Shown here one piece after another: positions 26,316 to 34,634 of a stretch of 64,000 nucleotides of DNA. The notes beneath the pieces were generated by a model. It saw only the letters and a program-made list of their open reading frames with translations. It made no database searches and was not told the origin of the DNA. Positions within the stretch are counted from its first letter, which is position 1. Each line of letters starts with the position of its first letter. Origin of the DNA: Rhodobacter sp. 24-YEA-8 (lineage in GTDB: Bacteria; Pseudomonadota; Alphaproteobacteria; Rhodobacterales; Rhodobacteraceae); NCBI RefSeq assembly GCF_900105075.1, contig NZ_FNSK01000004.1, forward strand, positions 181,386 through 245,385. The letters run 5' to 3'. A program made the position numbers and the translations under genes.

Positions 26316-28045
26316 TCCCGGGTGACAGCCGCCGTGCTCTGATCGCCCGTGCCGAGCGCCGCCTCGGGGCCGGCGAGCCGCTGGTGGGCGCAGCGGTCGG
26401 CGCGGGTCTTGCCGCCCAGGCCGCCGTTCAGGGCGGTGCAGATTTCGTCCTTGCGCTGAATGCCGGGCGCTACCGCATGATGGGGGCGGCGTCGGTTGCG
26501 GCCATGCTGCCTCTGGCCGATGCCAATGAATTCACCGATGATTTCGCGCAGCGCGAAATCCTTGGCACGGTGGCGGCACCGGTCCTGCGCGGCGTCTCGG
26601 GCTTTGATCCCCGGCTGGATCTGGCCCGGCTTGCCGCCGGGACGCATCAGGCGGGCTATGCCGGCATCGCCAATTTTCCCACCGTCATCCATCATGACGG
26701 CCAGTTCCGTCAGGCGCTGGAAGAGGCCGGCATGGGGTTCTCGCGCGAGATAGCCCTGATGCGCGCCGCGCAGGCGGCGGGGCTTGCCACCCTCGCCTAT
26801 GTCAAGACCCGCGCCGAGCTTGAGGCCATGGCCGAGGTCGGCCCCGATATGATTTGCCTGAATTTCGGCTGGAATGCCGGCGGGATGCGCGATGTGGCTC
26901 AGGAATTCACTCTGGACGAGGCCGCCGACCGCGCCCGCCACATGTTCCGCCGGCTGCGGCGCACCAACTCTGACATCTTGTGCCTGGTCGAAGGCGGGCC
27001 GATCATCAGCCCCGATGATATGTTCCGCGTCTGGCAAAGCTCCGAGGCGGATGGCTATCTCGGCGGCTCGACGCTGGACCGCATGCCATTGGAACGCGCG
27101 ATCATCGAGGCGACCTCCGCCTTTAAAACCGTGGGGGCGCTGCGTGCCGCCGAAAGTTCCCGCAGCCGCACCCTGACCGAGATACGCCGTCTGACAGGAA
27201 TCTTTGGCCATTCCGACAGCATGACCCGCGCCGTGGATCAGATAAGCCAGCTTGCGGGGCTGGAACTGCCGGTGCTGATTCTGGGCGAGCCGGGCTCCGG
27301 GCGGATCAACATCGCGCGGAGCCTGCACACGCTCAGTCGCCGTGAGGGCGGGCTGTTGCAGATCACCGCCGAAGAGGTGAACCGCGATCCCGAAGCCGCG
27401 CTGCTGGGCCGCGGCCGTGCGGACCGGCGCGCGGCCCTGTTGCGGCGCAAGGGCGTGACGCTGATCTTCCCCGATGCCGGAAATCTGCTGCCCAGGGCAC
27501 TGCAAATCATCCATGACTGGGCAGAGATGAGCGATCCCGGCCCTGATCGCAGCCGCGCCATTCTGATCGGCGGATCGGCTGCCGAATTCGACCGCGAGAC
27601 TTTGCGGCTCTTTCGCGCCGCGCTGATCGAGATCCCGCCTTTGCGCGACCGGCCCGAGGACATCCTGCCCTATCTGCGGCAGTTCCTTGCGCATCTCACC
27701 GCGCCCGATGCGCCAGGACCGCGCCCCGAGATTTCGCCCGACGGGCTGCGGCGGCTGTTTTCCCATTCCTGGCCGGGCAATATCCGCGAATTGCGCCGCG
27801 TGGCCGAAGGCGCATTGGCGAGGATGCGCGGCAATGTGATCGGCGCGACCGAGTTGGCAGGGCTGATCGGTGGGCCGGAAACTGCTCCGCCAGTTACCGC
27901 CATGGCACAGATTGCCGATGAAGCCGAATGGCTTCTGGATGCGCTGCGCCGCAACCGATTCCGAAAGGGAGATACCGCCAACTTTCTCGGCATCTCCCGC
28001 AAAACACTTTATAACCGCATGAAGGCGCTCAGGATCGGAAAATGA
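26312..28045 (+). CDS. PEP-hydrolase-like barrel fused to degenerate AAA+ and Fis HTH: transcriptional regulator
   Basis: 577 aa, three parts. Residues 1-270 are a PEP-hydrolase-like barrel (A-L-N-A-G-R-Y-R-M-M-G near 48, N-F-P-T-V near 121, V-E-G-G-P-I-I-S-P near 226). Residues 295-520 resemble a sigma-54-activator AAA+ domain but Walker A is G-E-P-G-S-G-R (Lys replaced), the GAFTGA loop is missing and Walker B is L-I-F-P-D-A-G instead of L-F-L-D-E. Residues 536-574 are a Fis-type HTH (F-R-K-G-D-T-A-N-F-L-G-I-S-R-K-T-L-Y). It probably senses a metabolite through the barrel and works as a sigma-70-type regulator without ATP hydrolysis. It is divergent from the operon carrying the matching barrel and transporter. 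Confidence 0.8.
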   Translation: MIPGDSRRALIARAERRLGAGEPLVGAAVGAGLAAQAAVQGGADFVLALNAGRYRMMGAASVAAMLPLADANEFTDDFAQREILGTVAAPVLRGVSGFDPRLDLARLAAGTHQAGYAGIANFPTVIHHDGQFRQALEEAGMGFSREIALMRAAQAAGLATLAYVKTRAELEAMAEVGPDMICLNFGWNAGGMRDVAQEFTLDEAADRARHMFRRLRRTNSDILCLVEGGPIISPDDMFRVWQSSEADGYLGGSTLDRMPLERAIIEATSAFKTVGALRAAESSRSRTLTEIRRLTGIFGHSDSMTRAVDQISQLAGLELPVLILGEPGSGRINIARSLHTLSRREGGLLQITAEEVNRDPEAALLGRGRADRRAALLRRKGVTLIFPDAGNLLPRALQIIHDWAEMSDPGPDRSRAILIGGSAAEFDRETLRLFRAALIEIPPLRDRPEDILPYLRQFLAHLTAPDAPGPRPEISPDGLRRLFSHSWPGNIRELRRVAEGALARMRGNVIGATELAGLIGGPETAPPVTAMAQIADEAEWLLDALRRNRFRKGDTANFLGISRKTLYNRMKALRIGK

Positions 28046-28124
28046 GCCGGCTTTTACTTTGCAATCCACGCGAAAATCGCGGCTTCTGCCACTTCGCGGT
28101 CCTGGACCGCTCGGAGCCACCTCC

Positions 28125-28574
28125 TGGCCCGTGGACGAGACCTGTATCAAGGTGAAGGGCAAGTGGACCTATCTCTGCCGGGCTGTGGATCGCGACGGCC
28201 AAATCCTTGATTTAATGCTGTCCAATCACTGCGACCTTGCCGCAGCCCGGCGTTTCTTCAGGCAGGCGATCGCCGCTCATGGTACGCCCGACCGGATCGC
28301 GTTCGACAAGAGCGGCGCCAATCTCGCAGCTTTGCAGGCAGTGAACGTTTCTCTGAAATTCACTGACAACGGGCGCGTCATTGAGGTACGGCAGGTCAAA
28401 TAGCTGAACAACATCCTCGAGCAGGACCACCGCTTCATCAAGCGGATCACCAACCCGATGATGGGCTTCAGGGCGTTTCGCCCGGCAGCCGCTACCATCG
28501 CTGGCATCGAGACCGCATACATGATCCGCAAAGGCCAGGTCCCGCTAACGGCACCACGCCGTTCCAGACCTTAG
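28125..28574 (+). pseudogene. IS6-family transposase remnant with internal stop
   Basis: Only the catalytic core and C-terminus remain, and the N-terminal HTH half is missing. V-D-E-T-C-I-K-V-K-G-K-W, then I-A-F-D-K-S-G-A-N and (after the stop) L-E-Q-D-H-R-F-I-K-R give the DDE triad of the IS6/IS26 family. A TAG at 28401-28403 stands where the family has Tyr (V-K-Y-L-N-N), a one-base nonsense change; the frame then stays open to 28574. I found no IS6-type terminal repeat on either side. Confidence 0.8.
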
Positions 28575-28852
28575 CGAGCCTTGCTGCATAAGTCTGTCCA
28601 ACGTGACGCCGATCTCAGCCTGAGGCATCATTTGCGACAGAACCCCAAGACGTACCCGGGGCGTAACATTGTCACTTTCGCGGTCATTCTGCCCCCTGTT
28701 ACGGCTATCGCCACAGGGGGATATAAGAACATCGCCCCAAACAGACCGCCTTGCTGAACGACCGGACGCTGAGGACGGCCAGAAGACTGATCCCCCGACC
28801 TTCCGCCCAAAAGGGGCCGGAAGGCCGGAAGATAAGCAAGGTGCCGCGAGGC
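28575..28852. other. Noncoding stretch after the IS6 remnant
   Basis: Short open frames on both strands but no recognisable protein. It probably holds more decayed mobile-element DNA. The 3' end carries a hairpin serving the minus-strand operon, listed separately. Confidence 0.5.
28799..28824 (-). terminator. Hairpin at the end of the TRAP/dehydrogenase operon
   Basis: CCTTCCG (28799-28805) pairs with CGGAAGG (28818-28824), and CCC/GGG pair inside. It lies about 30 bp beyond the stop of the last operon gene on the minus strand. There is no T-tract, so it may be a processing or Rho-assisted end. Confidence 0.45.
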
Positions 28853-29743
28853 TCATCCCTTTGACGCCACGTCGCCGAAATAGCGGGCGGTTTCGGACAG
28901 GAAGCCCTGGCCAAAGCCGCCGTCCGTCAGGCTTTGCAGTGCCCCGTAAACCCCGCTTGCCGTCTGGTGACCGGCAGAGACGTCTTCGGCCATCTGGACA
29001 TAATAGCTCAGATCCTTATGGGCGTTCGAGATGAAGAACTTCATTTTAGAGTTGTCGCCCTCAAGCAGGAAGGGGCTGACCCGGTCGAAAGCCGCGCCAT
29101 AACCGCCGCCTTTCGCCAGAACTTCGGTAAAGATCTCCGGCGAGATACCGCCGCGCTCGGCACAGGCCGCCGCTTCGCCGATCAGCGTCACCATGCCAAG
29201 CGAGCAGAAATTATGCAGCAACTTCAGCTTATGGCCCGCACCGGCACCGCCTGCGTGGAAGATGTTCTCGGCAAAGGTTTCCAGCAGCGGGCGGATCCGC
29301 GCGAAAAGCTCCGGATTCGCACCGACCAGCAGGTTAAGGCGCCCGGCCTCGGCCTCCAGCGGCGTGCGGGTCATGGGGGCATCCATGAAGAGCGCGCCGG
29401 CGGCCTCGGCCTGTTTGGCAATCGCCTCGGTTGAACTCGGGATCGCGGTCGAGCAGTCGATGATGATCGTACCCTTTTTCACCGTTTTCAGGATGCCGTT
29501 CTCGCCCAGAAGCACGTCTTCGACCTGGGGCGTGCCGGAAACGCAGAGGATGACCACCTCGGATGCCGCCACCAGATCATGCTTGTCGGCAAATCTGCCC
29601 GCGCCAAAGCCGATCAGGTCGCTGCAGTCCTGGTTGCCCGGATGGTCGAGGAACCCAAGCGCCCAGCCCTTGGAAACCACGTTTTTCGCGATGCCATGCC
29701 CCATCAGGCCGACGCCGATAATTCCAACTTTCAGATTGCCCAT
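28853..29743 (-). CDS. NAD(P)-dependent beta-hydroxyacid dehydrogenase
   Basis: 296 aa from the ATG at 29743, which has a GAGGAGGGG ribosome site. Rossmann motif G-I-I-G-V-G-L-M-G-H-G-I-A near residue 7, substrate loop D-A-P-M-T-R-T-P-L-E-A and catalytic Lys in H-K-L-K-L-L-H-N near residue 173. The usual D-A-P-V-S-G-G is changed to D-A-P-M-T-R-T, so the substrate carboxylate is probably held differently from 3-hydroxyisobutyrate; LtnD/GarR-like hydroxyacids are options. It is the last gene of the TRAP operon. Confidence 0.82.
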   Translation of the reverse strand: MGNLKVGIIGVGLMGHGIAKNVVSKGWALGFLDHPGNQDCSDLIGFGAGRFADKHDLVAASEVVILCVSGTPQVEDVLLGENGILKTVKKGTIIIDCSTAIPSSTEAIAKQAEAAGALFMDAPMTRTPLEAEAGRLNLLVGANPELFARIRPLLETFAENIFHAGGAGAGHKLKLLHNFCSLGMVTLIGEAAACAERGGISPEIFTEVLAKGGGYGAAFDRVSPFLLEGDNSKMKFFISNAHKDLSYYVQMAEDVSAGHQTASGVYGALQSLTDGGFGQGFLSETARYFGDVASKG

Positions 29744-29754
29744 GAGACCCCTCC

Positions 29755-30840
29755 TCACGCCAGAGCGCGGCAGATCGCATCTGCCATTTCAGTGCATTTC
29801 GCGGAACCGCCCAGATCGGTTGGCACAGTCTCGCCCGCCGCCAGCACGCGTCCAACGGCGCTTTCGATCCGGTTACCGGCATCAAGCAGGCGCGCATCAC
29901 CTTTGCGGTCGCCCAGCCAGCGCAGCATCATCACCGCTGACAGCACGCTCGCGACCGGGCTTGCGATATTCTGCCCGGCAATGTCCGGGGCCGACCCATG
30001 CGCGCCCTGGAAAAGCGCGTAATCATCGCCGATTTCACCCGAGGGCGAGATCCCCATGCCGCCAACGGTCGCGGCGCCGAGATCCGAGATGATATCGCCG
30101 AACATATTCTCGGCCACGATCACGTCATAGAAATCGGGGCGCTTGACCATATGGACGGTGATCGCGTCGGCATAGGCATAGTCGATGCCGATGTCCGGGT
30201 AGCCCTGATGCACCTCGTCGCAGATCTTGCGGAAGAAGGCATAGGTGCGCAGGATATTTGCCTTGTCGCAGACCGTGACCCGCGACGTGCCGTCACGCGG
30301 TGCGCCATTTCGCTTTTTCGCCAGCTCAAACGCGAATTTCGCCACGCGCTCGGTGCCTTTGCGGGTGACAACAAGGCTGTCCGATGCGAATTCATCGCGC
30401 AAGACCACACCCGCGCCACGGCTGGCGTAAAGCCCCTCGGTGTTCTCGCGGATGATGACATAATCAATCCCGCCGCCCTCAAAGGCGCGCAGCGGTGACA
30501 GCACCCCCGGCAGCAGTTTCACCGGCCGCACATTGGCGTAAAGATCCAGCCGGAACCGCAGCCGCAGGTGAAGGTCATTGCCGACTTCTGTCCCGTCCGG
30601 ATAGACAACACCCGGCAGACCGGCAGCGCCGTGCAGGATTGCGTCAGACGAACGGCAGGCGGCATAGGTGTCGTCGGGCAGCACATCGCCAGTCTTGACA
30701 TAGTGACCAGCGCCACCATCAAACATCTGGAAATCAAGCATATTTTCTCCGACCGCCGCTTTCAGCACCCTGATCGTGGCATCGGTGATCTCGGGGCCGA
30801 TTCCGTCACCGGCAATGGTCGCAATCGTGTAGTTGGTCAT
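29755..30840 (-). CDS. Isocitrate/isopropylmalate dehydrogenase family protein, tartrate dehydrogenase-like
   Basis: 361 aa. Family motifs: G-D-G-I-G-P-E-I near residue 11, I-I-R-E-N-T-E-G-L-Y-A near 125, D-K-A-N-I-L near 193, and the metal-binding N-M-F-G-D-I-I-S-D-L-G near 250. It carries out Mg-dependent oxidative decarboxylation of a 2-hydroxyacid with NAD+. Neither leuB context nor isocitrate-type sequence is seen, so tartrate/D-malate-type substrates fit best within this sugar-acid operon. It starts 18 bp after the aldehyde dehydrogenase stop. Confidence 0.8.
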   Translation of the reverse strand: MTNYTIATIAGDGIGPEITDATIRVLKAAVGENMLDFQMFDGGAGHYVKTGDVLPDDTYAACRSSDAILHGAAGLPGVVYPDGTEVGNDLHLRLRFRLDLYANVRPVKLLPGVLSPLRAFEGGGIDYVIIRENTEGLYASRGAGVVLRDEFASDSLVVTRKGTERVAKFAFELAKKRNGAPRDGTSRVTVCDKANILRTYAFFRKICDEVHQGYPDIGIDYAYADAITVHMVKRPDFYDVIVAENMFGDIISDLGAATVGGMGISPSGEIGDDYALFQGAHGSAPDIAGQNIASPVASVLSAVMMLRWLGDRKGDARLLDAGNRIESAVGRVLAAGETVPTDLGGSAKCTEMADAICRALA

Positions 30841-30858
30841 GTTTCAGATCCCCGTCGC

Positions 30859-32304
30859 TTACCAGTTGGTCGCGATATATTTGGCTTCCATGAATTCGAG
30901 CATCCCGTGATGGGCGCCTTCGCGTCCCAGCCCGCTTTGCTTGACACCGCCGAACGGGGCTGCCGGGTCAGAGACCAGACCCCGGTTCAGCGCCAGCATC
31001 CCGGCCTCCAGCTTTTCTGATACCCGCAGGCCCCTTGCGAGGTCTTGCGTATAGACATAGGCCACCAGGCCATATTCCGTGTCATTGGCGCGGCGGATCG
31101 CTTCTTCCTCGGTGTCGAAGGTGTAGATCGGCGCAACCGGCCCGAAGATTTCTTCGCGGGCGAGATCGGCGGAGTCAGGCACGTCAGCCAGAACGGTGGC
31201 CGGGTAGAAATAGCCCTCGCCTTCAATCGCCTTGCCACCGGTGGTCACGCGTGCGCCTTTGGCGACCGCGTCATCGACCAGTTCGCCAACCTTTTTCACC
31301 GCCGCCGCATTGACCAGAGGGCCGAGATCGGTGGTCTCTGCCGCGCCCGGGCCAACCCGTAAGGCCGCCATGCGTTCGGTCAGGCGGCGGGTGAATTCCC
31401 CGACCACGCCACGCTGCACATAGATGCGGTTCGCTGCCGTGCAGGCCTCGCCGCCATTACGCATCTTGGCAACCATGGCGCCCTCAATGGCCGCGTCCAG
31501 ATCGGCATCATCGAAGACGACGAAAGGCGCATTGCCGCCCAGTTCCATCGAGGAATGGATCACCTGATCGGCAGCCTTGCGCAAGAGCACCCGGCCCACT
31601 TCGGTCGAGCCGGTGAAGGACAGTTTGCGCACACGCGGATCATCCAGCATCGCGTTCACGACCTGGCCGGTGGTCGAGGTGGTCAGCACGTTTACCACTC
31701 CATCCGGCACGCCGGCCTCGGCGAGGATCGCAGCGACGGCATAGGCGGTCAGCGGCGTCTCAGTCGCGGGTTTCAGCACGCAGGTACAACCAGCGGCCAG
31801 CGCAGGCGCGATCTTGCGTGTCGCCATCGCGGCAGGGAAGTTCCAGGGCGTGATCAGCAGAGAGACGCCGATCGGCTGGTATTGCACAAGAATCCGGTTC
31901 GCACCGGAGGGCGCCACCCCCAGATCGCCATGACCGCGCACGGCTTCTTCGGCGAACCAGCGGAAGAATTCAGCGGCATAGGCCACTTCGCCGCGCGCAT
32001 CTTTCAGTGCCTTGCCGTTTTCCAGCGAGATGAGGCGGGCCAGCGCTTCGGCGTCGCGCACCATCAACTCCCAGCATTTCCTGAGGATCTCGCCACGTTG
32101 GCGGGCGGGCGTTGCGGCCCAGCCGGCAGCGGCGGCAGCGGCAGCGTCAACGGCGGCGATAGCGTCTTCGGGCGAGGCATTGGCGACCGAGCCCAGAACC
32201 GACCCGTCGGAAGGGTTGGTCACGTCGATCCGGGTCGGGCGGGCGCCTTCGCGCCATTTGCCGCCAATGAAAAGGTCGGTCGGCCAGGTATTTTCTTTGG
32301 TCAT
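30859..32304 (-). CDS. NAD(P)-dependent succinate-semialdehyde dehydrogenase-type aldehyde dehydrogenase
   Basis: 481 aa. ALDH motifs: P-W-N-F-P-A-A-M near 150, F-T-G-S-T-E-V-G near 228, general base in M-E-L-G-G-N-A-P near 250, nucleophile in N-G-G-E-A-C-T-A-A-N-R near 284. The GabD-like Ala-Met and C-T-A-A-N-R pattern suggests a semialdehyde of a dicarboxylic or hydroxy acid. It probably oxidises the aldehyde made by the Fe-ADH encoded next to it. Confidence 0.85.
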   Translation of the reverse strand: MTKENTWPTDLFIGGKWREGARPTRIDVTNPSDGSVLGSVANASPEDAIAAVDAAAAAAAGWAATPARQRGEILRKCWELMVRDAEALARLISLENGKALKDARGEVAYAAEFFRWFAEEAVRGHGDLGVAPSGANRILVQYQPIGVSLLITPWNFPAAMATRKIAPALAAGCTCVLKPATETPLTAYAVAAILAEAGVPDGVVNVLTTSTTGQVVNAMLDDPRVRKLSFTGSTEVGRVLLRKAADQVIHSSMELGGNAPFVVFDDADLDAAIEGAMVAKMRNGGEACTAANRIYVQRGVVGEFTRRLTERMAALRVGPGAAETTDLGPLVNAAAVKKVGELVDDAVAKGARVTTGGKAIEGEGYFYPATVLADVPDSADLAREEIFGPVAPIYTFDTEEEAIRRANDTEYGLVAYVYTQDLARGLRVSEKLEAGMLALNRGLVSDPAAPFGGVKQSGLGREGAHHGMLEFMEAKYIATNW

Positions 32305-32322
32305 CTTACGGTCCTCAGGGTC

Positions 32323-33534
32323 TCAGGCGGACGCCATGGCAGTGTCGAGAATTTCACGGATCGCCTGCGGCGACAGCGGGCGGGGGTTGTTTTCCACAAG
32401 GCGGGCTGCGTTCATTGACAGCGTCGCGATGGAATCGAGGCTGGCCTCCGTCACACCGATCTTGTCGATGGTGGCGGGCATGCCGATACGGGCGAACAGC
32501 CCCGACAGCGCCTGGATCAGCGCGTAAGAAGCTTTGGCATCCTCATCCGCAGCTGTCGCCACGCCGATCTCGCGCGCGATTTCAGCATAGTCGCCCGCCG
32601 CCACCGGCGCATTGAATCGCATGGTGAAGGGCAGCAGCACGCCGACCCCAAGCCCATGCGCGGTATGGGTTTCCGCGCCGATCGGATATTGGATCGCATG
32701 GGCGGCAGCGGTGCCGGCCGAGCCGAATGCCAGCCCGGCAAGGGTGGATCCCAGCATCACCGCCGAACGCGCTTCGATATTCTCCGGCTGGTTCACGGCG
32801 GTTTCCAGGTGATCGTAGATCAGCTTGATTGCCCGCAGCGCATAGACATCGGAAAGCGTGTTCTTGCCAACGAAAACCCGGGTCACCGCCAGATCCGGCG
32901 TCGCCGCGCGGCTGACGGCGGCAAAGCCCTCAATCGCATGGGCCAGAGCATCGGCACCCGAGATCGCGGTCAGCCCCTTCGGGCAGGTCACCGTCAGTTC
33001 CGGGTCGCAGATCGAGGTATGCGGGATCAGTTCGGGTGACGAGATGCCGACCTTCATCACGCGTTCCGGATCAGCCAGAACCGCGACCGGGGTAGCCTCG
33101 GATCCGGTGCCGGCGGTCGTGGGGATCGCGATGATCGGGCGCACCGGGCAAGGGATCTTGAACTCGCCGTAATAGTCGGACAGCGGGCCCGGGAAGGTCA
33201 GGAGCAGGCTCACAAGCTTCGCGAGGTCAAGGCAGCTGCCACCGCCAAAGCCGATCACCATATCCGGCGCGAAATCCTTGTAGCGGTCGGCGCAGGTGGT
33301 GATGCCATCGAGCGGCAGCTCGGGTTGGGTTTCCGCAAAAACCTCGACCGTGACGCCATTTGCCTGAAGATCGGCCACCAGTTCGCCCAGCAGTGGCAGC
33401 CCGCCGAGGCGCTCATCGGTGCAGATCAGCGCGCGGGTGCCAAGGTCTCGGGCCAGCCGGCCAAGCGCGGCACGCTGGCCGGGGCCGAAGACCAGACGCT
33501 GCGGGGCGCGGGTGACGCCATAATCGAACCGCAT
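32323..33534 (-). CDS. Iron-containing alcohol dehydrogenase
   Basis: 403 aa, type III Fe-ADH. NAD-binding G-F-G-G-G-S-C-L-D-L-A-K near residue 95, P-T-T-A-G-T-G-S-E-A near 140, metal ligands in D-A-L-A-H-A-I-E and A-A-A-H-A-I-Q-Y-P-I-G-x-x-T-H-T-A-H-G. All three histidine ligands are present. Probable oxidation of a primary alcohol, or reduction of its aldehyde, in the operon's pathway. Confidence 0.85.
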   Translation of the reverse strand: MRFDYGVTRAPQRLVFGPGQRAALGRLARDLGTRALICTDERLGGLPLLGELVADLQANGVTVEVFAETQPELPLDGITTCADRYKDFAPDMVIGFGGGSCLDLAKLVSLLLTFPGPLSDYYGEFKIPCPVRPIIAIPTTAGTGSEATPVAVLADPERVMKVGISSPELIPHTSICDPELTVTCPKGLTAISGADALAHAIEGFAAVSRAATPDLAVTRVFVGKNTLSDVYALRAIKLIYDHLETAVNQPENIEARSAVMLGSTLAGLAFGSAGTAAAHAIQYPIGAETHTAHGLGVGVLLPFTMRFNAPVAAGDYAEIAREIGVATAADEDAKASYALIQALSGLFARIGMPATIDKIGVTEASLDSIATLSMNAARLVENNPRPLSPQAIREILDTAMASA

Positions 33535-33581
33535 GAAACTACTCCTTCTTTGCCCGGCAAAGGGGCGGATCGTTGAAATTC

Positions 33582-34571
33582 TCAGGCCAGTGCGCAGATG
33601 CGTTGCCAGACCTCGGAGGCGACGTTCAGCCCGTCGCGGCCCGCGTGCGCGCGGGTGACAGTGGCACGGTCGCCGGGGATGCGGACGGGCTGTGCCGGAT
33701 CGGCCGGCGCCGATTGGCGCAGTTCTTCCAGAAAGCCCGAGACCAGCGGCATGAAGCCCGAGGCAGGCTCCATCACCACGAAAAGATCGCCCTTGTTGCA
33801 GGGCTCGGTGGAATCGAGAGTGCCTTTCACAGCCGTGCCGATCGCCGATCCGGTCAGGGCGGATACAAGCACCTCGAAGGCCAGCCCCAGGCCGTAGCCT
33901 TTCGCGCCGCCGAAAGGGGCAATCGCACCAAGTTTGGCGGCATTCGGGTCGGTGGTCGGATTGCCCTCGGCATCGAGCGCCCAGCCCTCTGGGATCGGGG
34001 CGCCGCGATGGGCGTGATCATGGATCTTGCCCATTGAGACAAGGCTGGTGGCCATGTCGAAGACAAAAGGCAGCGGCTCTGCCGGCACGCCGATGGTGAT
34101 CGGATTGGTGCCAATCATCGCATGACGCCCGCCGTAAGGATGCACCAGCGCCTCAGACACGGTCATGCCCAAAAGCACCTTGCCTTCGCGGGCCAGCTTT
34201 TCGGCGTAGAAGGCGAGCATGCCAAGATGGTCGCAATTGCGGATCGCCACCACGCAGGAGCCGGTCTCCGCCGCCCGCGCCGTTGCCGTCTCCAGCGCGG
34301 CAAGCGCCACGACTGGCCCGAGCCCCTGCTCGCCGTCAACATCCAGGAGCGCCTGTCCGCGCCAGGACTGCGCTCCGCGCGTCGCCGGATTGGTCACGCC
34401 ATTCGCGACACGCTCGATCACGCGGGGCAGTCGCAAAAGACCATGCGATGGCACGCCACGCATTTCGGCATCAAGCAACAGCTCCAGCTGGATTGCGGCG
34501 TGCTCGGGCGAAAGACCACCTTTGGTCAGCGCGCGGATCGCGACAGATCGGATTTCCTCGACAGGGATCAT
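33582..34571 (-). CDS. Ldh family (malate/L-lactate/ureidoglycolate-type) NAD(P)-dependent oxidoreductase
   Basis: 329 aa. YlbC/YiaK-like fold: S-H-G-L-L-R-L-P-R-V near residue 40 (His/Arg substrate site), D-H-L-G-M-L-A-F-Y near 117, and the D-M-A-T-S motif near 170. This family reduces 2-oxo acids or oxidises 2-hydroxyacids, including sugar-derived ones such as 2,3-diketogulonate. It sits between a TRAP transporter and the Fe-ADH, in keeping with a hydroxyacid substrate. Confidence 0.83.
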   Translation of the reverse strand: MIPVEEIRSVAIRALTKGGLSPEHAAIQLELLLDAEMRGVPSHGLLRLPRVIERVANGVTNPATRGAQSWRGQALLDVDGEQGLGPVVALAALETATARAAETGSCVVAIRNCDHLGMLAFYAEKLAREGKVLLGMTVSEALVHPYGGRHAMIGTNPITIGVPAEPLPFVFDMATSLVSMGKIHDHAHRGAPIPEGWALDAEGNPTTDPNAAKLGAIAPFGGAKGYGLGLAFEVLVSALTGSAIGTAVKGTLDSTEPCNKGDLFVVMEPASGFMPLVSGFLEELRQSAPADPAQPVRIPGDRATVTRAHAGRDGLNVASEVWQRICALA

Positions 34572-34634
34572 GGGTCAGCCTTCGTATCTGAAAGTGGCGG
34601 CAACCGGGGGAGCGCCGATCGCCGCCGGGGTTAC

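Noticed and set aside
26243..28162. 639-codon minus-strand frame over the fused regulator
   Set aside because: The plus strand shows three recognisable domains in order; the minus frame shows none.
28545..28856. 103-codon minus-strand frame next to the IS6 remnant
   Set aside because: No convincing likeness; overlaps the transposase end and a hairpin.
28853..29743. Possible second mmsB for valine breakdown
   Set aside because: Its substrate loop differs (D-A-P-M-T-R-T) and it is in a TRAP operon, so I did not call it 3-hydroxyisobutyrate dehydrogenase.
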